A stretch of 64,000 bases of DNA, from the NCBI GenBank assembly GCA_965238025.1, contig OZ250162.1, positions 744,001 to 808,000 on the forward strand, in the 5' to 3' direction. The position numbers and the translations under genes were made by a program. A model generated the notes under the pieces. It was not told the origin of the DNA and searched no databases. It saw only the letters and a list, made by a program, of their open reading frames with translations. This stretch comes from Pelagihabitans sp965238025. GTDB lineage: Bacteria > Bacteroidota > Bacteroidia > Flavobacteriales > Flavobacteriaceae. This document shows positions 42,032-49,545 of the stretch, one piece after another. The stretch's first letter is position 1. Each line of letters opens with the position of its first letter.

Positions 42032-44065
42032 TCACGCCTTCCTGTCACTTATAATCTGTTCTACTTCATTTAGAATATTCAGCTGCGCACAAGTTTCTTT
42101 AAAATACGCATAATTACTCGCTTGCCTATTGTGTTGTGCCAAGGAAACGGCATCAATAAACCAAGGGAGATATGCTGTCTTAGGGGCGGTAGTAAAATTG
42201 ATCATGATCATTCCAATTAAATAACAATATTCCGGTTCAAATACATTTATCCTTTCAGTAATCAATTTGCCCGCAAGTTCTTTTATCTCAAACATTCTAT
42301 CCAAGAGCATTGGCTTATCGGCCTTATCACTTTGAAATCTCAAATGAATAATTTTTAGCTCTTCTATCAAACTCTCAATGTATTGAGGAATTCGAAGGAG
42401 CCCTTTGTATGTAGCAACAGCATCACCGATAAATTTATGGGCTTCTTCACCCCTATTATTTGCTCTGGCGCAGGTAGCTAAGGCTAAACTGGACAACGCC
42501 AACAAATTTGGCTCATGGTATTTTTCTGCTACTTTTCTTGCTCGAATGGCATCTTGTTCACCGGATTTTATCATATCAATATTGTTATATCGAAGTTTAA
42601 TGAGCGCTCTACGGCTAAGCAAACGAGAAATTCTAGGTTCATCATACGCCGCTTCCATATCCTTTATTGCAGTATTCAAATAACTATTACTTTCATCCAT
42701 TTTTCCGTAAATCATGACATAAAGCGAATAGTAATACATAATATCGGCAACTTCATATAAGGAAGGTTCCTCGGTGAAACTTTGAGTTAAGCCATCTGGG
42801 AATAAATCAAATAAAACTGGATTGCCCATGTAGGTCTGAGCTAATGCAATTAAGCCTATGGTTTCTGCTGATTTATTCTCAATATGACGCAAATTTTGTT
42901 TTGCTGGATTACTTAGATAGTCTTCATAACCGGCGGAAGGTTCTCCTAAAGGTATATTACGAATTTGAACACCTGCACTATCTGCTCGTTCTAATCTGCT
43001 TTGAAAATTAACAACAAAGGAGCGGCCATAATTCAATAAAAACCTAGACAATCCATCACCTTTGTAATCCGAAGGGTTTCTGTTTTTCCAAATTTTATCA
43101 TAAAGAAACCTAGCACTTACTTCATCACCATAGGATTCTGCTAGGGAGGTGAGCATATTAATGGCCTCCATAGGTTCTATTTTTGCAATTTTAGCTTCAA
43201 GTTTTTCTCTTATGCCAATTTTTTTTTCTGGACTAGTTTGGAAGGGGGCGTATTCGATTCCTTGTTTAACCAAAAGCTCTTCAAGATATAATGCCGGATC
43301 ATATTCGATTTCTTCGGCTTTATCTTCTCCATAAAATTGGATGAGTTTAATCATACCTTCAGCCATGGAACTTCCAGGGAAACGTGTGTAGGTAAATCCT
43401 TTGGCTTCCGGCGCCGCTTCTTTAAACCCCAGATAATTATCATTATCATTAAAGTCTTGCCCAGAGAATCCCACAAAAATGAAATGATGGTTTCTTATCA
43501 AGTGTCCTAATACGGTTTTAAGCACTTTTGATCTTCCCTTCAAACGCTGTTTCCTAGTATCTACCATAGAAGGAGGAGAAGTGCAGGACCCATGAATTTT
43601 TATTATGGGTACAGTGTCACCCCAGTTATTGGTTAGTTCAAGAAAACCCTTTTCATCAAAACAATCCTGATGGGCAATTCCAATTTTAGAAAAGGCATGT
43701 TCAAAATTCTGATCGAAGTTGGTTGTAACTACTGCTTTTACAAGGCCTGCTCTGGAAAGAAGGGCAGTGTAGTATTGTATAGGATTAAAGGCATCCGAAT
43801 CAACTGCACTGAGTAATTTGAAGTAGTTCATTCCGACCTGCTCTTCCATGAGTTGTGCTTGGTAGTCGGGAGGAAATTTATTTTCGCTTCGTTTCTCCTT
43901 AATAGAGGTAAGGATTTTTTCGCGAAAACCTTTGGTAATGCGATGGTCTTCTAATCTGTCCCATAAAGTTTCTAGAATCGCGTCGTTTAAGTCATTCCAT
44001 CCTGGTAGCGAAGAGGGAGGAGCCATGGAGCAGCCGGCACCTGCGAATATTACTATTTTATCCAT
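42032..44065 (-). CDS. SIR2-domain protein with C-terminal helical-repeat (TPR-like) region
   Basis: A 677-residue protein. The N-terminal SIR2-like domain (about 1-260) keeps the NAD-binding and catalytic signatures: FAGAGCS (7-13), SSLPGW (18-23), VTTNFD (113-118, with the conserved Asn and Asp), IKIHGS (155-160, with the catalytic His158) and FVGFSGQD (197-204). The rest (about 290-670) is alpha-helical with TPR-like pairs. SIR2 NADases joined to helical repeats are known abortive-infection antiphage proteins, so a defence role is likely by family; no partner gene is adjacent. It lies between AT-rich gaps without other genes. Confidence 0.85.
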   Translation of the reverse strand: MDKIVIFAGAGCSMAPPSSLPGWNDLNDAILETLWDRLEDHRITKGFREKILTSIKEKRSENKFPPDYQAQLMEEQVGMNYFKLLSAVDSDAFNPIQYYTALLSRAGLVKAVVTTNFDQNFEHAFSKIGIAHQDCFDEKGFLELTNNWGDTVPIIKIHGSCTSPPSMVDTRKQRLKGRSKVLKTVLGHLIRNHHFIFVGFSGQDFNDNDNYLGFKEAAPEAKGFTYTRFPGSSMAEGMIKLIQFYGEDKAEEIEYDPALYLEELLVKQGIEYAPFQTSPEKKIGIREKLEAKIAKIEPMEAINMLTSLAESYGDEVSARFLYDKIWKNRNPSDYKGDGLSRFLLNYGRSFVVNFQSRLERADSAGVQIRNIPLGEPSAGYEDYLSNPAKQNLRHIENKSAETIGLIALAQTYMGNPVLFDLFPDGLTQSFTEEPSLYEVADIMYYYSLYVMIYGKMDESNSYLNTAIKDMEAAYDEPRISRLLSRRALIKLRYNNIDMIKSGEQDAIRARKVAEKYHEPNLLALSSLALATCARANNRGEEAHKFIGDAVATYKGLLRIPQYIESLIEELKIIHLRFQSDKADKPMLLDRMFEIKELAGKLITERINVFEPEYCYLIGMIMINFTTAPKTAYLPWFIDAVSLAQHNRQASNYAYFKETCAQLNILNEVEQIISDRKA

Positions 44066-44359
44066 GATTTTATATGATTATTTTACGGGCGTTTCTGTTT
44101 AAAGTAGAAAGTAATCGACCTTCTTGGGTAAGATAATAGTTCCTAAAAATTTTAATGAATTCTACATCTTCTTTAATCTCCGCCTTTTATTTGCTAACCG
44201 CTAACAATTATAGTAGCTAGGTATCACATTTCCATTTTGCATGCCTTTTTAATTTACTCAAAAATTTCCATTCTTGTAATGCTATATCTCTTTTTTATCT
44301 ATCATGCTATTCTTTAGAGGTATTGAACTCCATATGACTTTAATTCATCATATAATTAT
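44066..44359. other. AT-rich intergenic region upstream of the SIR2 gene
   Basis: About 300 bases with no convincing open reading frame, no structured RNA and no repeat that I can see. The sequence is visibly more AT-rich than the surrounding genes, which is compatible with acquired DNA around the SIR2 gene or with a large regulatory region. Confidence 0.6.
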
Positions 44360-44367
44360 TACGTTTG
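44360..44367 (+). promoter_or_regulatory. Bacteroidota -7 promoter box (TACGTTTG)
   Basis: TACGTTTG matches TAnnTTTG, 14 bases before an ATG at 44382 and 23 before the ATG at 44391 of the secreted protein gene. Confidence 0.5.
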
Positions 44368-44390
44368 TTTAACTTAATTCAATGACGTAT

Positions 44391-44990
44391 ATGAGAAATT
44401 CACTTAGTATCATCCTAATCATATTTTTTATGATGCCAGTTTTAGGCCAGAAAATAAAAACGGTCTCTGGCGATATTTCGGTACTTGCTGGCGAAAAAGA
44501 ACTGTCGGTAAGTTTTGGGTATGATAATATGAACGTACACGGCTATGCCTCAGAGGCAGATTTTATAGAGGATAAGGTACGTATACGGGAAGAGCACAAT
44601 CCTGGGTCGGGTAAACAATTTAGGGGGTCTTGGGTTGCAGACCGAGATACCGTATATGCGCCTATGTTTATTGATAACTTTAACCAAGCTATTCCTAAAA
44701 AAAGAAAAATTGCGGTTTCAAGAAACAATCCCAATGCAAAATACAACTTGCATATTCAAACCTTATGGGTTTATCCAGGTTACAATGTTGGCTTTTCGCA
44801 TCCCGCTAAAATAGATGTGGCACTTCAATTATATGAAATAGCAAACCCGGAAAACATTGTTTGGGAGTCAAAATCGCCGATGCGCATAAAAGCTAGGGTG
44901 GCCCCCTATAAGAGAGAGGAGAGAATTGGAGCTGCTTATGCTACTTTAGCTGTGTACATGTCTTGGTTTTTGAAAAAAAAGGCTAGGTAG
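44391..44990 (+). CDS. Secreted protein of unknown function
   Basis: A 199-residue exported protein with a signal peptide ending MPVLGQ. ATG at 44391 is preferred, with ATG 44382 three codons upstream as alternative. The mature part is a mixed alpha/beta domain with KYNLHIQTLWVYPGYNVGF and a later VALQLYEIANPENIVWESK, a pattern seen in periplasmic proteins that build a response from a strand-rich core. No family assigned. It ends 42 bases before a strong bidirectional terminator. Confidence 0.6.
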   Translation: MRNSLSIILIIFFMMPVLGQKIKTVSGDISVLAGEKELSVSFGYDNMNVHGYASEADFIEDKVRIREEHNPGSGKQFRGSWVADRDTVYAPMFIDNFNQAIPKKRKIAVSRNNPNAKYNLHIQTLWVYPGYNVGFSHPAKIDVALQLYEIANPENIVWESKSPMRIKARVAPYKREERIGAAYATLAVYMSWFLKKKAR

Positions 44991-45031
44991 AGGCTATAAT
45001 TCCCTTGGAACTTTTTAAAACCCCCAAACAA

Positions 45032-45061
45032 AAAACCCTTTCTGTTTCCAGAAAGGGTTTT
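45032..45061. terminator. Bidirectional intrinsic terminator
   Basis: A 13-bp perfect stem (45032-45044 with 45049-45061, AAAACCCTTTCTG type) with a 4-base loop, flanked by A-runs on one side and T-runs on the other. It lies between the convergent secreted protein gene and rpmA and can serve both. Confidence 0.88.
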
Positions 45062-45105
45062 ATCCTTAGAAAATCCAAGGATTGCTATTTTAAAAGAAGA
45101 GTAGC

Positions 45106-45366
45106 CTAAGCCTCAAACGGCTCAATAGAAACATAGGATTTTCCGCCTGCTTTCTTTTCAAATTTTACAAGGCCGTCAACCTTGGCATGTAATGTATGAT
45201 CTTTACTTACATATACATTTTCACCTGGGTTGTGCTTTGTACCTCTTTGTCGTACGATAATGTTCCCTGCAATAGCTGCCTGGCCACCAAATATCTTAAC
45301 GCCCAAGCGTTTCGATTCTGATTCCCTACCGTTTTTAGAACTACCTACACCTTTTTTATGTGCCAT
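45106..45366 (-). CDS. rpmA: 50S ribosomal protein L27
   Basis: The 86-residue large-subunit protein begins MAHKKGVGSSKNGRESESKR, with the N-terminal tail that reaches the peptidyl transferase centre, then GVKIFGGQAAIAGNIIVRQR. No extra N-terminal peptide needing cleavage is present, unlike in Firmicutes. It follows rplU on the same strand after a 66-base gap that carries a palindromic repeat. Confidence 0.97.
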   Translation of the reverse strand: MAHKKGVGSSKNGRESESKRLGVKIFGGQAAIAGNIIVRQRGTKHNPGENVYVSKDHTLHAKVDGLVKFEKKAGGKSYVSIEPFEA

Positions 45367-45381
45367 GATATATACTTTTAT

Positions 45382-45415
45382 GTATTGGGCTTCGACAAGC
45401 TCAGCCTGACAATAC
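45382..45415. repeat. Palindromic intergenic repeat between rplU and rpmA
   Basis: GTATTG and CAATAC form the ends of a 34-base imperfect hairpin around TTCGACAAGCTCAG, the core of a family of repeats also present at 49337-49505. It is transcribed within the rplU-rpmA operon. Confidence 0.7.
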
Positions 45416-45432
45416 TGATTTGTTTTTACTTT

Positions 45433-46122
45433 TTAGGCTTTCCCTCCGTCAAGTTCGTCCTGCCATTTCTTCAATTCATCCCACTTACCATCAGCAGCCA
45501 TTTTGGCTTGCGCTGGCCATGTGTCGGTTACGTGGTTACCACGAACGTCTGCTATGATTTCGGAAATCTTTGCGGGTTTGGCTTTTGCCAAGTCTGCGAA
45601 AGTTGCAATCCCTGCTGCAGCCAAGGTCTCGGCGATTTTAGGACCGATCCCCTCGATTTTCTTTAGGTCATCTGCCTTTGCCTTTGCAGCTGTTTTAGGG
45701 GCAGCTTTCTTAGGTGTCGCAGCTTTAGCTTTTGGCTCCGCTTTAGGTGCGGCCGGTTTGGCTGCTGCCTTTGGCTTTTCTTCCTTCGCTGGTTTCGATT
45801 TCTTGGCACCTTTTGCAATAATGCCCTCGATAACGATTTCAGTCAACGACTGACGATGTCCGTTTTTCTTTCTGTACCCTTTACGTCTTTTCTTTTTGAA
45901 GACGATTACTTTGTCACCTCTAAGGTGCTTTACGACTTTGGCCTCTACAGCCGCGCCGTCTATAGCTGGGGCGCCTACGGTAATGTTCGAACCATCGGCC
46001 AAAAGAAGAACGTTGTCAAAAGTTACCTTTTTACCTTCTTCTGTTTGCAAACGGTGAACATACACTTTTTGGTCTTTCGCAACTTTAAATTGCTGCCCTG
46101 CCATCTCTACAATTGCATACAT
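45433..46122 (-). CDS. rplU: 50S ribosomal protein L21 with C-terminal helix-hairpin-helix extension
   Basis: A 229-residue protein, more than twice the usual length of L21 (about 103). Residues 1-103 are a complete L21 (YAIVEMAGQQFKVAKDQKVY, later FKKKRRKGYRKKNGHRQ). Residues about 105-145 are an Ala/Lys/Pro-rich, histone-like linker, and about 147-229 form a helix-hairpin-helix/DUF4332-like domain (DLKKIEGIGPKIAETLAAAG). The fused domain can bind nucleic acid. Long L21 proteins of this kind occur in Flavobacteriia. It heads the rplU-rpmA operon behind a well-spaced promoter. Confidence 0.95.
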   Translation of the reverse strand: MYAIVEMAGQQFKVAKDQKVYVHRLQTEEGKKVTFDNVLLLADGSNITVGAPAIDGAAVEAKVVKHLRGDKVIVFKKKRRKGYRKKNGHRQSLTEIVIEGIIAKGAKKSKPAKEEKPKAAAKPAAPKAEPKAKAATPKKAAPKTAAKAKADDLKKIEGIGPKIAETLAAAGIATFADLAKAKPAKISEIIADVRGNHVTDTWPAQAKMAADGKWDELKKWQDELDGGKA

Positions 46123-46173
46123 AGCGTGTATATTAGTTTTCTAGTTACCACCCAATTTCTTATTAGGCGGCTG

Positions 46174-46204
46174 CAAATATACTGCTAATTGCCAAGTATA
46201 CAAA
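46174..46204 (-). promoter_or_regulatory. Full Bacteroidota promoter (-33 TTTG, -7 TATATTTG) of rplU-rpmA
   Basis: On the minus strand, TTTG (46201-46204) and TATATTTG (46174-46181) are separated by 19 bases, the ideal Bacteroidota spacing. The start of transcription would be about 45 bases before the rplU ATG. It is the best-formed promoter seen in the window. Confidence 0.75.
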
Positions 46205-46218
46205 CGGTTTTATAGATT

Positions 46219-46674
46219 TTAGTTTGTTTTTTTTACGAGGTTATTCGACGATTTGAAAAGTTGCATAAAGGAGAGTGTAAGCACCAGGCTGGTAGCAAAA
46301 CCCATAATGGCAACTGTAAAAAATACGATGGCTTGAAAAGAGGCAAACTTATCGAACCAGGTGGGTGACAACTGCTGTAAAAATGCCGTGTTCAACTCGG
46401 TTGCATAGAGCGCAAAGAAAATGGTGAAGATCAGGGTGGCTACAAAGCCCGTAATGACGCCTGCAGAAAAACCAGTAGCATAGTTAAAGTCGGCATCCTT
46501 TCGACTTTTAAAATATCTGATGGATTCATAAATTCCAAAGGCGGTGATCACTCCATTAAAAATGCTAAAAAACGGATTGATGTGAAGGTCTAGCAGGGAC
46601 AAAATCAGAAAATAAGCGATTAGGCAGCCCGCCGTAGCAACTCCGAACCGTATGGGTAGCGCATATAGTTTCAT
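46219..46674 (-). CDS. DUF4199 family membrane protein
   Basis: A 151-residue inner membrane protein with four predicted helices (about 10-28, 35-50, 68-90 and 115-138). The family, common in Bacteroidota, has the KSRKDADFNYATGFSAGVIT loop between helices 2 and 3. Function unknown. It stands alone upstream of the DMT transporter gene on the same strand order. Confidence 0.85.
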   Translation of the reverse strand: MKLYALPIRFGVATAGCLIAYFLILSLLDLHINPFFSIFNGVITAFGIYESIRYFKSRKDADFNYATGFSAGVITGFVATLIFTIFFALYATELNTAFLQQLSPTWFDKFASFQAIVFFTVAIMGFATSLVLTLSFMQLFKSSNNLVKKTN

Positions 46675-46791
46675 AATACTATTCTTTTGTAAGAAGGTAC
46701 AAAAAAATAGCTTTCAAAAGGTTGTAAACCAAAACGTTAACACAAAGACCTATCCCAAGAACAAGAGGGGTCCTTGAAAAATCCACATTTT

Positions 46792-47667
46792 TCAGGCTTT
46801 CTTCTTATTCACCAACCACACACCAAAAAGGATGATCAAACCGCCCAATAGTTGGTAGGCGTTAATCCGTTCCCCATCCCAAACACCCCATAGAATAGCC
46901 ACTAAGGGAATTAGGTAGGTGACCGAAGCAGCAAAAACGGGACTGGATACATGGATCAGTTTATTAAAATACATATTGGCCAGGGCAGTCCCCAAAATGG
47001 CAAGGGCCATTACATACCACAGTGCATTTTGCATTTGAATATCTTGGCCAATCCTATTAAAGAAACCGGAATATATAAGAAGTACCAATGCTGGCAAAAA
47101 GGCGACGGCAAAGCTTGCCGTAGTAACGGCCAAAGCACTGAGGTGCGGCAACTTACTTTTAATAATATTAATATTAAAGGCATATCCCAATGCAGATAAA
47201 AGGATGAAACCGGCATACCAATAGTTTTGATCGGGCACCAATTCCATTCCAGAGACAATCAAGGCAACTGTTCCGAAAAGGCCAATAAAAACACCTAGGA
47301 TTTGTCTCTTATTTAGAAAAGCCCTGAACATGCCCACGCCTACCAAAGTAGTCAACAAGGGCACGGAGGAATTAAAAATCGCCGTGATACCGCTATCCAG
47401 TTCAGTCTGCGCCAGGGCGAATAAAAAAGGCGGGAAGAAAGAACTGAGTAAACCTCCAACAAAAATCCATTTCCAATCCTGGGCACTAATTCCCCTCATA
47501 CTTCTAAAGCCCAATACAAAGAGGGTCAACGAAGCGATTATAATCCGTAAACCTCCAACCTCCAAAGCCGTAAGTCCCAATAGGGCCTTTTTCATCAGGA
47601 TGAACGAAGAACCCCAAACCAACGCAAGAAGAATCAAGTAAAACCACTTTCTCTGAAAATTGCTCAA
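46792..47667 (-). CDS. EamA/DMT family transporter
   Basis: Drug/metabolite transporter of 291 residues with ten predicted helices in two EamA repeats. The first repeat opens with FYLILLALVWGSSFILMKKA and the second ends with LVAILWGVWDGERINAYQLL. Substrate unknown; amino acids or metabolites are usual. The start is TTG at 47667, since the first helix begins a few residues later and the next in-frame ATG is 24 codons inside. Confidence 0.9.
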   Translation of the reverse strand: MSNFQRKWFYLILLALVWGSSFILMKKALLGLTALEVGGLRIIIASLTLFVLGFRSMRGISAQDWKWIFVGGLLSSFFPPFLFALAQTELDSGITAIFNSSVPLLTTLVGVGMFRAFLNKRQILGVFIGLFGTVALIVSGMELVPDQNYWYAGFILLSALGYAFNINIIKSKLPHLSALAVTTASFAVAFLPALVLLIYSGFFNRIGQDIQMQNALWYVMALAILGTALANMYFNKLIHVSSPVFAASVTYLIPLVAILWGVWDGERINAYQLLGGLIILFGVWLVNKKKA

Positions 47668-47755
47668 TGGAAAAGTTTTGACAAAAGTGATGCTTTTCGG
47701 TTAATAAATTGCACCCTTATTTTGTAATTTTACCTGATAATTAAAAAGCGACCTT

Positions 47756-48187
47756 ATGGCCCATTTAAAAAAAATAGTATTTCTGTTCTTATTTACTACA
47801 ATCGTTATTTCTTGCAAGGAGGAAAAAAAAGAAGATCCTTCGGCGGCTACGATGAAAGAGGTGCTTGCCGTACATGATGAGGTAATGCCCAAAATGAGTA
47901 CCATTGGTAAGCTTGTGGCGCAGCTCAAGTCAAAGGTTGATACAACGGAACAAGGAATGGCTTATGAAAAAGCGATGAAAGACCTTCAAGAGTCAAACAA
48001 GGAGATGATGGAATGGATGCAAGGCTTTGGCGATCGTTTCGATTCAGATGAAATCATGAACGGCAAGGAATTGACCGCCGAGAAAAAGCGTTGGCTAAAA
48101 GAGGAAAAACAAAAAATAGAAGCCTTACAACAAAATGTGGAGATCACTATCTCTGAAGCCGAGGTGCTGTTGAAAAAAGAGAATTAG
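47756..48187 (+). CDS. Helical lipoprotein of unknown function
   Basis: A 143-residue lipoprotein with the signal IVFLFLFTTIVISC (lipidated Cys about 20). The mature part is one long helical, charged chain, probably a coiled coil or helical hairpin. Similar flavobacterial proteins are often annotated as viral A-type inclusion protein, a name without functional value. Stands alone. Confidence 0.7.
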   Translation: MAHLKKIVFLFLFTTIVISCKEEKKEDPSAATMKEVLAVHDEVMPKMSTIGKLVAQLKSKVDTTEQGMAYEKAMKDLQESNKEMMEWMQGFGDRFDSDEIMNGKELTAEKKRWLKEEKQKIEALQQNVEITISEAEVLLKKEN

Positions 48188-48290
48188 GATTGCATGTACT
48201 AACTTGTTCCTAATAACAGGTCAGAATCTTTGAAATTTAACCCCCCTTCTTTTTTTCTCGACAAAGTTCAGCTATCAAAAGGGAGGAGTT

Positions 48291-48322
48291 GTAAGTTGCC
48301 ATTTTTTAAAATGGTAACTTAC
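48291..48322. terminator. 15-bp hairpin overlapping the dehydratase stop codon
   Basis: GTAAGTTGCCATTTT pairs with AAAATGGTAACTTAC (one G-T wobble) around a 2-base loop. The hairpin covers the last codons and the TAA of the minus-strand dehydratase gene at 48306. It is a strong stem but without a U-tract, so it may block decay or stop the convergent transcript rather than act as a classic terminator. Confidence 0.6.
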
Positions 48323-49241
48323 TCAAATCTACATTGCCGCCTGAAATTATAATTCCAACTCGTTGTTCTGTAAAATCTTTTTTATTGCGAATCAAAGCAG
48401 CCAAGGCTACCGCACTTGAGGGCTCAATGATTATTTTCATTCGCTCCCAAACCAATCGCATTGCCCCAATTATCTCATCTTCCGATACTCTAATAATCGC
48501 TGTTACGTGTTCTTTTATTATGGGGAAATTATGGTTTCCCAGGGTTGTTCGTAACCCGTCTGCAATGGTATTTACTGTTTTATTCCCTTCAATTTTACCT
48601 CTTTTAAGGGAGCGATAAGCATCATCGGCCTCAAAAGGTTCCCCACCATACACCTTGCAGTCCTTACCAAAGTACCGGGCCGCCAAAGATGAACCGGCTA
48701 TAAGTCCGCCGCCGCCAACAGGACAAAAGATGGCATCGAGGCCCGGTCGTTCCTCAAGCAGTTCCATTGCCGCTGTTCCCTGACCAATGATAACATTCAA
48801 ATCATTTGAAGGATGCAGAAAACTAGCCCCGGTATCCTCCGCAATTTGATCCGCCATCGCTTGTCTCGCCACAAGGGTAGGTTTACACTCATAGATGATT
48901 CCTCCATATTGTTTTACCCCTATTTTCTTTATTGTGGGAGCCGAGGTCGGCATTACAATATGCGCTTTAACACCCAAGCTTTTGGCCGCCAAGCTAACCG
49001 CCTGGGCAAAATTTCCCGAAGAATGGGTAACTACACCTTTTGCACGTTCTTCGGGTGACAGTTGTAAAATCGCATTGGTGGCACCTCGCATTTTATAGGC
49101 CCCGGCACGTTGAAAATTCTCGCACTTTAAAAAGACTTTCGCCCCTATTGATTGATCTATAAGTCTTGAAGACAAAACAGGGGTGTTATGAATAAAGGGG
49201 GTTATTCTTTTATGACAGGCTAGTAGTTTTTCTCTATGCAT
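48306..49241 (-). CDS. Threonine/serine dehydratase (PLP fold type II)
   Basis: Pyridoxal-phosphate enzyme of 311 residues like catabolic threonine ammonia-lyase or serine racemase. The PLP lysine is in GAYKMRGATNA (about residue 51), the phosphate-binding glycine loop is SSGNFAQAVSLAAK-type VTHSSGNFAQ, and a second glycine-rich loop is FCPVGGGGLIAGSS. There is no ACT domain, so it is not feedback-regulated by isoleucine. ATG at 49241 lies right after a promoter -7 box. Confidence 0.88.
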   Translation of the reverse strand: MHREKLLACHKRITPFIHNTPVLSSRLIDQSIGAKVFLKCENFQRAGAYKMRGATNAILQLSPEERAKGVVTHSSGNFAQAVSLAAKSLGVKAHIVMPTSAPTIKKIGVKQYGGIIYECKPTLVARQAMADQIAEDTGASFLHPSNDLNVIIGQGTAAMELLEERPGLDAIFCPVGGGGLIAGSSLAARYFGKDCKVYGGEPFEADDAYRSLKRGKIEGNKTVNTIADGLRTTLGNHNFPIIKEHVTAIIRVSEDEIIGAMRLVWERMKIIIEPSSAVALAALIRNKKDFTEQRVGIIISGGNVDLSKLPF

Positions 49242-49244
49242 AGA

Positions 49245-49252
49245 CAAAGATA
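49245..49252 (-). promoter_or_regulatory. -7 promoter box (TATCTTTG) three bases before the dehydratase ATG
   Basis: TATCTTTG on the minus strand matches TAnnTTTG and is separated from the ATG at 49241 by only TCT. If active, the transcript would be leaderless or initiate from a later ATG. Confidence 0.45.
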
Positions 49253-49336
49253 TCTATGCAAGATACTTTTTTTACCTCATTCGACATCCTATCTGGAAGT
49301 CGATTCCTGAATGATGTTTAGTCGTTAGGAAATAAG

Positions 49337-49505
49337 GTCTTCGACAGGCCTGATTGCCGACAGGTAGGCTCAGGACATTCCTATCGAGGACCATGTTTAA
49401 GGGAAGAATACACTTCGACAGGCTCAGTGTGACATTAGTGTTCCAAATTGTCTAAGGTCAATCGAATTTAAATTGTCAGTCCGAGCTTGTCGAGGACCTA
49501 GTCTT
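49337..49505. repeat. Cluster of three palindromic intergenic repeats
   Basis: Three copies of the same family lie in the 300-base gap between the dehydratase and the repeat-protein gene: one around 49337-49382 (CTTCGACAGGCC... AGGCTCAGGACATT), one around 49411-49440 (CACTTCGACAGGCTCAGTGT) and one in the opposite orientation around 49475-49500 (GTCCGAGCTTGTCGAGGACC). No coding sequence is seen in the gap. Confidence 0.75.
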
Positions 49506-49545
49506 TAAGCTACAAAACACTATTCGTTATAAGGGTTTACCTAGA

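Noticed and set aside
45503..45853. Plus-strand open frame opposite the L21 extension
   Set aside because: It arises from the Ala/Lys/Pro-rich codons of the linker on the opposite strand and has no independent features.
49337..49505. Small RNA gene or attachment site
   Set aside because: The inverted repeats match a dispersed palindromic family that also occurs at 45382, which explains the structure without a new RNA or integration site.
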